64,000 nucleotides of DNA from Pelomonas sp. V22. Its GTDB lineage: Bacteria > Pseudomonadota > Gammaproteobacteria > Burkholderiales > Burkholderiaceae_C. Under the pieces are notes generated by a model that was given only the letters and a program-made list of their open reading frames with translations, did no database searches and was not told the DNA's origin. Both the position numbers and the translations under genes were made by a program. Positions 36,964 through 45,980 of this stretch are shown here, piece by piece (the stretch's first letter is position 1; each line of letters opens with the position of its first letter). The DNA lies in contig NZ_JAGIXS010000007.1 in the NCBI RefSeq assembly GCF_030014915.1, positions 1-64,000 on the forward strand. Direction: 5' to 3'.

Positions 36964-39531
36964 ATGAGCCAATCTCAGAAGATTCGTCTGGATCTGCCTC
37001 TGCTGCTGCCAGACATTCCAGATGCCCAGGATGCCTGCGTCATCCGGCTGCAAGAGCGCATGACCGGACGACCCGGCGTCGCGCAGGCCCATGTGGTCGG
37101 CGTGGATGAAGGCAAGCCCCAGCTCTGCGTCCACTACGACCCTGAGGTGATCTCGGTGGCCAGGCTGCGTGAGCTGGTGATCTCCTCCGGTATTGAGATC
37201 ACTGACCGGTATGCCCACTTCTTAGGAACGGTGCCCGGTCCCATGCATGCGCGTGCGGCCGAGCGCATTGCCAGCCAGCTTCGTGCGCTGACCGGCGTGA
37301 TCGAAGCCGAAGTGTCAGCGGCGGGCGCCATGCGCATCGAGTACGACCGAACCGCGGTCGATCTAGCAGATATGCACAAGCGGCTCAATGCACTTGGCGT
37401 TGCCGTGAGCGCTGTAGCGAAGCGTTCGAGCGAGGCCGGCAGCTCTTCGACGGTTCGCCAGGCTGACGCCGGGGGTGGTCACGACCACGGCAATGGTCAC
37501 GATCATGGGGACGATCACAAAGAGGACCGCAAGGACCACAAGGGCCACAAACACGACGAGGACGACGGCGAGGGTGAAGAAGGCCATGACCATGGCGGCC
37601 CCTTCGGCGAGAAGTCCGAACTCATTCTTGCTGCCATCGCTGGCGGGCTGCTTCTGGCTGGGTTGCTGTGTGGTCGAAGCATGCTGTTCCCTAGCTGGCT
37701 GCCGACTGCTCTTTACGCTGCCTCCTACTTCTTTGGCGGCTTCTTCACAGTCAGGGAGGCCATCGAGAATTTGCGCGCTCGGCGCTTTGAGATCGATACC
37801 CTCATGCTCGTCGCTGCTGCCGGCGCCGCGGCTCTGGGCGAATGGGGCGAAGGGGCGCTGCTGCTCTTCTTGTTCAGCCTTGGGCACTCGCTGGAGCACT
37901 ATGCGATGGGTCGCGCTCGGCGGGCCATTGAGGCTTTGGCCAAGCTGGCACCTGAGACTGCCACCGTCCGCCGCGGCACGGGTACCGAAGTCGTTCCTTT
38001 GAATCAGCTGCAGGTCGGCGACGTCGTGATCGTGAAGCCCAATGAACGCCTGCCGGCCGACGGCGCGGTCGTCGTAGGGACCTCGAGCATCAACCAGGCA
38101 CCTGTCACTGGGGAGAGCGTGCCTGTCGACAAGAAGCCGGTGGAGAACGGGCAAGCCGCAGTCGAGGGTTTCGAGCGCTTGCCAGCAGAGAACCGGGTGT
38201 TTGCGGGCACGATCAATGGCGCCGGCGCCATTGAGGTGATGGTGGCTCGCAAGTCAGATCAATCGACGATGGCTCGCGTGGTCAAGATGGTGACCGAGGC
38301 TGAAGCTCAACGTTCGCCCACTCAGCAGTTCACTGAGAAGTTCGAGCGCATCTTTGTACCTGCGGTGCTCGCCCTGGTCGTGCTGCTGCTGTTCGCAGGC
38401 CTGGTGGTCGATGAGCCGTTCTCAGCAACCTTCTATCGGGCGATGGCTGTGCTGGTTGCAGCCAGTCCTTGCGCGCTTGCGATCTCGGTGCCCAGCGCGG
38501 TTCTGAGCGGCGTGGCGCGTGCTGCGCGAGGCGGCGTGCTGGTCAAGGGTGGCGGGCCGCTGGAGAACCTGGGCACGCTGACCTCGATTGCGTTCGACAA
38601 GACCGGCACGCTCACAGAAGGCAGACCGAAACTGACCGACGTCGCCGCGGCAAATGGCGCGACTGAAGAAGAGTTGCTGTCCGTTGCGCTGGCCGTGGAA
38701 GCGCACAGCGATCACCCCTTGGCCTCAGCCATTGTGGATGGGGCACGGGAACGGCTGAAGGACGCAGCTGCTCTTCAGGCCTCAGAGGTGAAGAGCATCA
38801 CAGGGCGTGGCGTGCAGGCGCAGGTCGGAGGCGAGACGGTTTACATCGGCAAGCCCGTGTTGTTCACTGAGCTGCCCGACTCGTCCATGCCCGCCGATGT
38901 CGACTCCCTCAATCGGAAGCTCGTTGATGACGGGCGTACCACCATGGTCGTACGCAAGGCAAATCGCTTCCTTGGCGTGCTGGGTGTGATGGATACGCCG
39001 CGTCCTGCCGCCAAGCAGGTGACGGAGAGTCTGCGCAAGTTGGGCATCGAGCGTCTCATCATGATCTCTGGAGATAACCAGAAGGTGGCTGATGCCGTGG
39101 CACAGGCGGTAGGGCTGACAGAGGCACGGGGAGACTTGATGCCCGAGCAGAAGGTGGAAGAGATCAAGAAGCTGCGTGCCGAGCACGGCAAGGTCGCCAT
39201 GGTTGGTGATGGCGTAAACGACGCGCCCGCGATGGCCAACGCCACGGTTGGCATTGCCATGGGTGCGGCCGGGTCAGACGTGGCACTCGAGACGGCCGAC
39301 GTCGCACTCATGGCTGACGACTTGGCGCAGTTGCCCTTTGCTGTCGGGATCTCGCGAAGTACCAGTCGCATCATCAAGCAGAACCTGTGGGTGAGCCTCG
39401 GGGTGGTCGCGGTGCTCATTCCCGCGACGATCTTCGGGCTGAACATTGGGGCCGCGGTGATTTTTCATGAGGGGTCAACGCTGCTGGTTGTCGTCAATGC
39501 GTTGCGCCTTCTTGCCTACAAGGCTGCATAG
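36964..39531 (+). CDS. czcP: P1B-4 type heavy-metal ATPase (CzcP-like)
   Basis: An 855-residue P-type ATPase for export of Zn, Cd or Co. The ion path motif is SPC (VAASPCALAISVPSAV) instead of CPC, and the last helix contains HEGSTLLVVVNALRLL; together these define the P1B-4 class that includes CzcP. Residues 1-150 hold two HMA-like folds lacking the CxxC metal loop, then a long His/Asp-rich strip (about residues 173-215, with HDHGNGHDHGDDHKEDRKD). Catalytic DKTGT and GDGVNDAPAM are intact. The gene is separate from czcCBA by a terminator but clearly partners it: the ATPase would bring ions into the periplasm for the RND pump to expel. Confidence 0.92.
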   Translation: MSQSQKIRLDLPLLLPDIPDAQDACVIRLQERMTGRPGVAQAHVVGVDEGKPQLCVHYDPEVISVARLRELVISSGIEITDRYAHFLGTVPGPMHARAAERIASQLRALTGVIEAEVSAAGAMRIEYDRTAVDLADMHKRLNALGVAVSAVAKRSSEAGSSSTVRQADAGGGHDHGNGHDHGDDHKEDRKDHKGHKHDEDDGEGEEGHDHGGPFGEKSELILAAIAGGLLLAGLLCGRSMLFPSWLPTALYAASYFFGGFFTVREAIENLRARRFEIDTLMLVAAAGAAALGEWGEGALLLFLFSLGHSLEHYAMGRARRAIEALAKLAPETATVRRGTGTEVVPLNQLQVGDVVIVKPNERLPADGAVVVGTSSINQAPVTGESVPVDKKPVENGQAAVEGFERLPAENRVFAGTINGAGAIEVMVARKSDQSTMARVVKMVTEAEAQRSPTQQFTEKFERIFVPAVLALVVLLLFAGLVVDEPFSATFYRAMAVLVAASPCALAISVPSAVLSGVARAARGGVLVKGGGPLENLGTLTSIAFDKTGTLTEGRPKLTDVAAANGATEEELLSVALAVEAHSDHPLASAIVDGARERLKDAAALQASEVKSITGRGVQAQVGGETVYIGKPVLFTELPDSSMPADVDSLNRKLVDDGRTTMVVRKANRFLGVLGVMDTPRPAAKQVTESLRKLGIERLIMISGDNQKVADAVAQAVGLTEARGDLMPEQKVEEIKKLRAEHGKVAMVGDGVNDAPAMANATVGIAMGAAGSDVALETADVALMADDLAQLPFAVGISRSTSRIIKQNLWVSLGVVAVLIPATIFGLNIGAAVIFHEGSTLLVVVNALRLLAYKAA

Positions 39532-39887
39532 ATCGGCAGCTCAATCAGGGCCGGCGGCAATGCTGCCGTCACTGTTGCCATTTACCAGTCCACCGCCAAC
39601 TGGCCGCTCTCTCGCGGCGCGTCCAAGAGCTGCATTGGAGTTCCTGAGCTCCTTCTTCTATAAGCACGGTTCTCGGACCGAACGCTACACCTCAAAGCCG
39701 GCATCCGTCGACGACCACTGGTGGCCGAAAGCCGCCCTTCGCAAATTGCTCATGGAAGGGCAGCAACCGCTGCGAACGCGCCGATCCCGTAAGAGCTATC
39801 GCCACGTTCTCAATACACTGGCGATATCGACAATTGCAGCGTTCGATCATTCGATCGTTGCGCTTTGAAGTCGCTGCATTGTCCCGA
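39532..39887. other. Gap between czcP and the NodT fragment
   Basis: No gene is supported here. A plus-strand frame runs through 39467-39868, and a minus-strand frame through 39692-39955, but both have low-complexity or arginine-rich translations and no recognisable motif. It probably derives from the original downstream context of the broken efflux gene. Confidence 0.4.
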
Positions 39888-40459
39888 TCAAAGAGTCGGC
39901 CGTGTCCATCGACCGCCCAGCGCCCGCAGCAGGGCAACGCGGTTGGCATGCTCAACCAGCCGCAGCGTGATTAGCGCCTGCTGCGCGGTGGCCAGTTGCC
40001 GCTGGGCGTCCAGCAGCTCGAGCTGGCTGCTTCCGCCAAGGCGGTAGCTGTCCTCCGCGAAGCGTAGGGACTGTGCTGCTGCGGCGACCTGGGCCTGCTG
40101 GGCGTCCAGGCGCTCGGCCAGGCCGTCGCGCACGGCGAGCGCGTCGGCTACTTCGCGGAACGCGGATTGCAGCGCGCCCTCGTACGTGGCCAGTGCCTCG
40201 CGCCGGCTGGCCTCACTCATGTCGACCTGCGCGGCACGCGTGCCACCGTCGAACAGCGGGAGGTCCAGTTGCGGCAGCACGCTCCAGAAGCCGGTTCCGC
40301 TCTTGAACAGCCGTCCAGCTCCGGCGAAAGCGTGCCGGTGCTGGCGGTCAGCGTCAGGCGAGGGAAGCGCGCGGCGCGGGCGGCGCCCACGTCAAAGGCC
40401 GAGGCTTTCAACTGCTGCTCGGCGGCGCGCAGGTCCGGGCGCTGCAGCAGCACGGCATC
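39888..40459 (-). pseudogene. Truncated, frameshifted NodT/OprM-type outer membrane efflux gene
   Basis: The minus strand encodes the C-terminal third of a NodT-family RND outer membrane protein in two frames. The first part (LLQRPDLRAAEQQLKASAFD, then ARFPRLTLTASTGTLSPELD) is in one frame; the second (FWSVLPQLDLPLFDGGTRAA, then YRLGGSSQLELLDAQRQLAT) continues in another. The shift lies at about 40311-40313, where one base of a G run appears lost. Everything before the conserved RPDLRAAE segment is missing; homology stops near 40459, where the recombinase-module flank begins. This is a relic, perhaps cut by insertion of the module or carried in as a fragment. Confidence 0.8.
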
Positions 40460-40506
40460 CTATCGCTAGCGCTACACCCTGATCTGGCTCTCTTTCTGCC
40501 TAAGGT

Positions 40507-40995
40507 CTAGATGTCTATCTTGGCCTTCTCAAAGTCCAGGTTCTGCCCAATAGGGATGACTTTCGCCCCCGCCGGCAGCGCGTTCAGTTCCTGAAGGATG
40601 TCCGAAAGCCCGCGATACTCCATCCAAAACTGCTGAAGAGCGCGCACACCGCCATGCTGCATGACGGCGCGAACGCATGCAGCGTGTGAGGCTACCAATC
40701 CGGCTACCTGCCGCTCCAACTCCTCGACGCGCGCAGACTTCTCCGCCAGTTGCTCCGCCAGAGTAGCCGCCTTCTTGGCCACAGGCAGCTCACGTACGTT
40801 TCGAGCGTCTGTTTGTCGCCTTTGCGCGGCCGCAATCAGCCCTGCACGTTCCGTGTGACGGGTGAACGCCGACGCATTCTTCAACACACTGTGGCGACGG
40901 GCGATCTCTCTCGCAGAGATGTCCACATCGACGGCCAAAAGCTCATCAAGAATGCGACTGAGTTCCTCGTGGTTAGCATCTACCGTCAATCTCAT
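40507..40995 (-). CDS. Small coiled-coil partner of the recombinase module (TnpC/DUF6262-like)
   Basis: A 162-residue protein, last gene of the recombinase operon. The N-terminal half looks like a helix-turn-helix (LAVDVDISAREIARRHSVLK then NASAFTRHTE), followed by a coiled coil (LAEQLAEKSARVEELERQVA). This arrangement matches the small third protein (TnpC-like, DUF6262-like) that accompanies Tn554-type recombinases and is needed for efficient or oriented transposition there. Its ATG at 40995 overlaps the stop of the preceding recombinase gene by 4 bases. Assignment to that group is by architecture, not by a close match. Confidence 0.6.
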   Translation of the reverse strand: MRLTVDANHEELSRILDELLAVDVDISAREIARRHSVLKNASAFTRHTERAGLIAAAQRRQTDARNVRELPVAKKAATLAEQLAEKSARVEELERQVAGLVASHAACVRAVMQHGGVRALQQFWMEYRGLSDILQELNALPAGAKVIPIGQNLDFEKAKIDI

Positions 40996-42914
40996 GACAG
41001 CACATCCTTGAAGACGATTGAGTGGTCGACTCCGACCTCAAACACTGGGCTGTTGGGCGAAGCATCGAGAGCGGCGGCCACACCAGAAAGTAACGACTCC
41101 GCGTGGGCGATTTGGTTCCGTCGGCCGACTGTCTTCACGGGCTTAGCCGCCGCAGCGTTTCGCATCTCCACCAACTTCGCACGCAGCGACTCCAAGGTTT
41201 CTCGGTGTTCCGGTAGGCCACTGGCCGTGAAGTGCTTGCAGCGGTCGAAGCACTTCAAGTGCCTCGCACAGGGATTCATCGAAAAGCTGTTGACACAGTA
41301 TCCGTATGGCGTGACGTGGAAGCCGTCCGAGTTCGCTGCTAGGTATCTGAAGGCGGCCAAATCCCCTTCCTTTGCTTGAATGGCTTTAAACGACCGGGCG
41401 ATATGGCTGGTTGGCACTAGCCCACCGACAACCATCTTGGCGACTAACTCCTGCGGACTTCCCGGAGTCAGGAAACCCTTCGTCTCCCCGGGTAGCGACA
41501 CAAACGCAAGCTTCTCAGCCAGCGACCGGTGGTCGTACTCGTAGCTCTGTGCGACGGTCTGCCGCCCAAACTGCTGAGTGATGACGGTATCGGGCGCCCC
41601 ATGCCTGAACAGCTCTGTGTTCATCAGGTGTCGCAGCGAATGCGGCTTCACCGAAAAGTCCTTGTGATCGGGCTCACGTCCGTATCTGGAGAAGAAGGAG
41701 TAAGCCGCTTTGTCAGCCACAAGACCCAAGGCCATGTAGATCGCATTTTGGCCGAGCGTCGTCACTGCAAGGTCGTGCGGAACGGGGTAAGGCACATCGC
41801 GCCCTCGGACCGGCTGAAGGTAGAGCAAGTCCGCCGTCGTCAACTTGGCGCCGGCTGACGTACTGAAGCGTCGTAAGTCAGAATTTGGAGAAGCACCTAT
41901 CCCCTCGTGCTGTGCGGCCAAGACCGCGCGAAGTTCGGCGGTCGCTTGAAGCGCCAAGTGGACAGCAGTGGCCAATGCCTGTTGGAACCGAGTCGGCACA
42001 AGCATGTGTTCTTCGACCAAGAGGTCCGGACGGCCTTCCTCCTGTTTCAGGGCAAAGTGTCGCAAACGTAGGGTCTGACCAACACCGCCAATCTGGTCCG
42101 CTGGCTTACCGGTCACGACGTCCAAATGCGACTCCCAGCGTAGGCAGTCTGCCGGGAGCCAGAGCACCTCATTGAGGCGCAAGCCTGTCAGAGTCAAAAC
42201 GCGGATGGCGCTGAATCGGATCAAATGGTTGTGCGTCTCCGGCCGCTCCCTGAACACGATTCGAGCCAGTTCATAGAGGGCGTCTCGTTTTGGGAGCTTG
42301 TGAGCACTGTCGCGTTCGACGAGCGACTTCCGTAGGTCGATGAATGTCGCCCCCGGTCCCGGCGCTGACAATGGGCAAGCCTCGGAAAGGAGGTTCTCAT
42401 TGATGACACGGACCAACGACCTCACCGCTTTCAGAGCGGCCGCAGAAGGATTGAGCAAGCCCTGCCAACGCGCGATGTCTTCGCTATTCAGGTGCCATGG
42501 CACCTTGCTGGTCGTTGCGAAAAACGTCTTGAACACCAAGGCATAGTTTCGGGTGGCGCGCGGCGACCTTGCGGCAAGACACTTATGCGCCACGACCGCC
42601 TTGATGAAGTCTTGAACTTCAGGCGCAAGGAAGGGGCCCTGGGGCAGCGAGGCCGAAGCCCAGCCCGCCTGAAGCGCTAGACCTCGCACCTTGTCGTCCA
42701 CGCGAAATGCTCCCAATCGAGAGGCGAACTTGTCGTGGCTATTGGTCAGAAGGCGGAGGTCCCAATCGGTCCTTTCGCGATATGAGCCTACTTCGTCAGC
42801 CGTGCCCCATTGGACATCCTTTGACGAAGTAAAACGTTTTGCCGCGTCAATGAATCTTGCGTAAGTGACAGGCGGCACGCTTCGGTCCTGAAGGTGCTGA
42901 AGATCGTTAGTCAA
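40992..42914 (-). CDS. Tyrosine recombinase 3 (large, with C-terminal Cys/His motif)
   Basis: A 640-residue integrase-type recombinase. Catalytic elements in the C-terminal half: Arg in LTLTGLRLNEVLWLP, HSLRH (HxxRH) in VKPHSLRHLMNTEL, and the nucleophile Tyr in QTVAQSYEYDHRS. The usual GH pair before it is replaced by GR (QQFGRQT). The C-terminus holds a Cys/His cluster (YCVNSFSMNPCARHLKCFDR then CKHF) resembling a zinc-binding site. I place the start at TTG 42914, overlapping the previous gene by 8 bases with a GGGGGAGG ribosome site 6 bases upstream; the frame continues to 43169, but that part only shadows the upstream gene. It ends at a 4-base overlap with the small coiled-coil gene. Confidence 0.82.
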   Translation of the reverse strand: MTNDLQHLQDRSVPPVTYARFIDAAKRFTSSKDVQWGTADEVGSYRERTDWDLRLLTNSHDKFASRLGAFRVDDKVRGLALQAGWASASLPQGPFLAPEVQDFIKAVVAHKCLAARSPRATRNYALVFKTFFATTSKVPWHLNSEDIARWQGLLNPSAAALKAVRSLVRVINENLLSEACPLSAPGPGATFIDLRKSLVERDSAHKLPKRDALYELARIVFRERPETHNHLIRFSAIRVLTLTGLRLNEVLWLPADCLRWESHLDVVTGKPADQIGGVGQTLRLRHFALKQEEGRPDLLVEEHMLVPTRFQQALATAVHLALQATAELRAVLAAQHEGIGASPNSDLRRFSTSAGAKLTTADLLYLQPVRGRDVPYPVPHDLAVTTLGQNAIYMALGLVADKAAYSFFSRYGREPDHKDFSVKPHSLRHLMNTELFRHGAPDTVITQQFGRQTVAQSYEYDHRSLAEKLAFVSLPGETKGFLTPGSPQELVAKMVVGGLVPTSHIARSFKAIQAKEGDLAAFRYLAANSDGFHVTPYGYCVNSFSMNPCARHLKCFDRCKHFTASGLPEHRETLESLRAKLVEMRNAAAAKPVKTVGRRNQIAHAESLLSGVAAALDASPNSPVFEVGVDHSIVFKDVLS

Positions 42915-44409
42915 CGTCGGCCTCCCCCACGATGCTTGTAGCAAGCTCAAGAGCCTGCTGGGCCCCAGACAACGCTGTTCGGAGCTGCAGGAAGGCCGGG
43001 CTGGATTCCGAGCTGGAATCACCCAAGTAGAGTTGAACCTGTTCGCGCATTCCGGCGATCGCCTCTTGATGGGGGGCGACCTCAGCCACTGGCATGAACC
43101 GGCTGCACGCATAGCATGAAGTGACCGGGTTGTACGAACAGTTCGATTGGCCAGAGCGGCAGATTCCAATGCCAGCCACCAGACGACTTCCGACTACGGC
43201 ACCAATCTGCTGGTCCTCACCTGCCTCGAGCAGTTGCTTGGTGTCGATGAACGCATCCGTCGAGAACGCAATGATCGTTTCGTAGAGCTTCGAAGCCCCG
43301 AGCGCCTTGTTCACGATTTCGCCCTGTTGGCGACTAGCCCGAAGATACGTCGTGGCCGCGTTCACGCTGCCGTGGCCCAGGAACTCTTTGATGCTCGCAC
43401 GGTCATGGCCCGCGTCTGCAAGGCTTTGCGCAGACGTGTGCCGCACCCCATACGCCTTGAAGTCGACGTTCAACCCCCGTTCCTTGCATGCACGCTTGAC
43501 CAACTTCCACAACTTCGCGGCTGTGGTGCTGGAGAACGCACGACTCCGCTCAGCACGAATTGCGGAATCCCGGAGCTTGACCAACAACGAAACCCACTCC
43601 GGCTTCACTTGGCGAAGTAGCTCCCAAGTCTTGCCTCCTTGTTTCGCCGCGTGATAGGAGACCACGAGTGCGGCATCACCAGACGCATCGAGGACGGGCG
43701 CCGGCAAGTGCTCGAGCCTAAGTGCAAGCAGTTGAACAGGCCTCATGCCATGCTGAAAGAACAGCGCAAGTGCGGCCAGTCCTTCGGCTTCAAGCTCATC
43801 CAAATTGGGGTCGACTGCAGCTTCGTCAAGGACGCCGACGATGTCTGCCTGCGTGCTGACAGTCAACACTTTCTCCCGACGCTTTAGCTTGCCTCGCTGA
43901 GACCGCAGTGGCGCATCCGCCAACGTATCGAGAGACTTCACAAGCGCGTTATGCAAAGGAGCCCATCCGCCCAACTCGAGGCGACAGACCAATTTCAGGA
44001 TCATCTTGGCGGCCTTGGCAGCCGTGACGTCGTGAATGGTTTCGGCCCAAAGGGCCCGCACTTCCGTGGGGCCGCCAAGCAGCAATCGTTCGTAGTCGGC
44101 CCAATGGTTCACCATAGTCCGCACGAACATCGCCAGGGTCGACGGGGCGTTTGAAGCTTGCGTTTGTATAGCCAGCTTCCGCTGCAACTCACCAAGCTCG
44201 GCTTTAGAAAAGCTCAATCGCTCGGTTAGGCCACGTGTGGGAATGGACCATGTAGTCTCGGAGACCTGGAGTGTGGCGCGCACATCGGCGTACTTGTCGT
44301 AAATCGAAATGGAACTCGGACATGCCGGCCATGGCCACTCCAGAACGGATGCCGGAACCAGCGTCTTGCTGGGCTGCGGCGCCGACCAAGGAGCTTGATG
44401 GAGAGTCAT
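42907..44409 (-). CDS. Tyrosine recombinase 2
   Basis: A 500-residue integrase-type recombinase, second in the operon. C-terminal catalytic elements are visible: Arg in FFQHGMRPVQLLALR, then KAYGVRHTSAQSLADAGHDR (first His of HxxR replaced by Tyr), LGHGS, and Tyr in ATTYLRAS. After the catalytic domain there is a Cys-rich segment (CRSGQSNCSYNPVTSCYACS) that may bind zinc. The replacement of the HxxR histidine suggests lower or specialised activity, as in multi-recombinase transposition systems where each protein has a role. Its start ATG overlaps the stop of recombinase 1 by 4 bases. Confidence 0.82.
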   Translation of the reverse strand: MTLHQAPWSAPQPSKTLVPASVLEWPWPACPSSISIYDKYADVRATLQVSETTWSIPTRGLTERLSFSKAELGELQRKLAIQTQASNAPSTLAMFVRTMVNHWADYERLLLGGPTEVRALWAETIHDVTAAKAAKMILKLVCRLELGGWAPLHNALVKSLDTLADAPLRSQRGKLKRREKVLTVSTQADIVGVLDEAAVDPNLDELEAEGLAALALFFQHGMRPVQLLALRLEHLPAPVLDASGDAALVVSYHAAKQGGKTWELLRQVKPEWVSLLVKLRDSAIRAERSRAFSSTTAAKLWKLVKRACKERGLNVDFKAYGVRHTSAQSLADAGHDRASIKEFLGHGSVNAATTYLRASRQQGEIVNKALGASKLYETIIAFSTDAFIDTKQLLEAGEDQQIGAVVGSRLVAGIGICRSGQSNCSYNPVTSCYACSRFMPVAEVAPHQEAIAGMREQVQLYLGDSSSESSPAFLQLRTALSGAQQALELATSIVGEADVD

Positions 44410-45587
44410 TGATTGCCGGCTCGAAGACGGAGTATGCGTTTGTCGAAAAGGTCGTTCCAGGAACGAAGTAGGTCATCCTGAATTGCTGCCTTGGCGTAGA
44501 GCTCTGGCATCTTGGAAGTGACCGACCAGCCGAAGAACGCCCGCATGCGCTGCAGCGTCAGTTCCTTGCTCCCATCCTCTTGGGCCATGAACAACGCATA
44601 CCGGGCTGTCGCACTGGTGTGTCGAAGATCGTGTGGAGAGATGTGGCGTTTGCCCCCCGTGCATTCATAAAAACGAGCGTATGCAACCGGCGACAGGGCG
44701 GCCGTGTACTGCTCGAACATTTTGGTCACGGACTCGGCCGACAACGCGCTAGACCGCGCAGAGGTGAGCAGGAATGGAACGTCGCCGTCCGAAACCCGCA
44801 TTTCGTTTACATAGTGCTCATAGATGGCCACCAGATCGGACAAGACCGGGATTTGTCGATGGGACTCTGCCGTCTTAATGCTCGGCTTCGTAGCTCGCTC
44901 GTCCTCGTACTCCGTCGTCGTCACGTCAAGCCAGTAAATCAACTGCCCTGTGACGCGGTCAACGTCGTGCTTCAACGAATCGACTTGCAAGAGCAACGAC
45001 TCGCCGCGTCTGAGCCCGCCGAGCAATAGGAGATGAACGATCAGCCAATTCCGCCACCGGACGCGCTCGTCCTTGAACGGGTTCAGTTCGCTCTCCGGAT
45101 GCGCGATGGCTAGAAGCTCATCAAGCACTAGGTCGGGCAGTGCTCGGACAAACCTGAACTTGCCCTCATCTCCGCGGCGGATTTCGCCGAGAGACTCCAA
45201 GTAGTGTGGGACCACATTCCACGCGGCATCCCAGGGGGTGAGCAACAGAGCAACAGCTTTGGAGAAGGCGCGAACAGCCTCCCAACGGGACACATCCCAG
45301 CTGTCCGGTGACTGGATTGTCGACACCGTCAAATAGAAGTCACCCAGCATCGCCAACACGGCATTGACGTGGCCTCCGCCGATGGCCCTGTCCAATGCAT
45401 CGGGGCCATAGCGAGCATCGCAGGCCTCGTAGAAGGCCCCAATGTGGCGAAGGCGAGCCTTCTGCGTATTCTCGCTCTTGCCCGCGCCTCCGAGCCCGGT
45501 CAACCAGACAGTGGCCCAGAAACGGGGTAGCGATGTACGGTCGGAAATCAAAGCGACGCTTGGTCGCCCAGGCGTTCTCAATAGCAT
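44406..45587 (-). CDS. Tyrosine recombinase 1 (phage-integrase family)
   Basis: A 393-residue site-specific recombinase and the first of the trio. All catalytic residues are present: Arg in LLLGGLRRGESLL, Lys in KPSIKTAESHRQIPV, HDLRH in ISPHDLRHTSATARY, Trp in place of the second His (FFGWSVTS), and the nucleophile Tyr in PELYAKAA. It is the most canonical of the three. It lies closest to the tRNA junction. No strong ribosome site precedes the ATG at 45587; the small ORF at 45594 ends only 6 bases upstream, so translational coupling is possible. Confidence 0.88.
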   Translation of the reverse strand: MLLRTPGRPSVALISDRTSLPRFWATVWLTGLGGAGKSENTQKARLRHIGAFYEACDARYGPDALDRAIGGGHVNAVLAMLGDFYLTVSTIQSPDSWDVSRWEAVRAFSKAVALLLTPWDAAWNVVPHYLESLGEIRRGDEGKFRFVRALPDLVLDELLAIAHPESELNPFKDERVRWRNWLIVHLLLLGGLRRGESLLLQVDSLKHDVDRVTGQLIYWLDVTTTEYEDERATKPSIKTAESHRQIPVLSDLVAIYEHYVNEMRVSDGDVPFLLTSARSSALSAESVTKMFEQYTAALSPVAYARFYECTGGKRHISPHDLRHTSATARYALFMAQEDGSKELTLQRMRAFFGWSVTSKMPELYAKAAIQDDLLRSWNDLFDKRILRLRAGNQ

Positions 45588-45593
45588 GGCGTG

Positions 45594-45893
45594 CTACAGG
45601 CCTAGGCTCACGAGCCGGGTTACAGCGTCGTTGAAGGATCGCTTCTCAAGATGCATCACCAAGTCGACGGCACCGCCTCCTCCGACTTGCTCTCTGGCAT
45701 CCCAAAACTTGGGACCAGTCAACAAGAGCTCAAAGTCGGTCCCGCAGCACGCGACGTGCCATCTTGATAAGGAGCGATCCTTGACTGGTACATAGGCGGA
45801 ATCCGCCTTTGCGTAGTCCGCTACCTTGCTGAGCACTAGCGCTGCATCTAACGCACGCCACCGCTGCAGGGCTAAGTTATCCACAGCCGCCAA
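45594..45893 (-). CDS. Small primase-like (CHC2-type) domain protein upstream of the recombinases
   Basis: A 99-residue ORF whose middle and end resemble the zinc-finger segment of plasmid and island primases (LTGPKFWDAREQVGGGGAVD then LVMHLEKRSFNDAVTRL), with a CC pair (RWHVACCGTD) in place of the usual full zinc ligand set. It ends cleanly six bases before recombinase 1. It has no toprim domain, so it is a truncated or specialised accessory protein rather than a working primase. The start is probably TTG at 45893 or GTG at 45884; a GGGGGAG lies upstream. Confidence 0.5.
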   Translation of the reverse strand: MAAVDNLALQRWRALDAALVLSKVADYAKADSAYVPVKDRSLSRWHVACCGTDFELLLTGPKFWDAREQVGGGGAVDLVMHLEKRSFNDAVTRLVSLGL

Positions 45894-45980
45894 AATCTCC
45901 CCCGCGCCCCCTCTTGCTACTCGCCTTTCACAAGGCGGGATGCATCAGCCGAACAGCCAACACCCCACCTACCCGAGGCA

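Noticed and set aside
36665-36967. A 100-codon open frame after czcA
   Set aside because: It overlaps the terminator region and the next start, and has no hydrophobic or domain pattern; the overlapping small membrane candidate is a better, though weak, call.
42915-43169. N-terminal extension of recombinase 3 to 43169
   Set aside because: The extra 85 codons overlap the end of recombinase 2 and encode no conserved sequence; TTG 42914 has a strong ribosome site.
40507-45587. Classification as a RIT element
   Set aside because: RIT recombinases are three of similar size without a coiled-coil partner; here sizes and C-termini differ and a TnpC-like gene is present.
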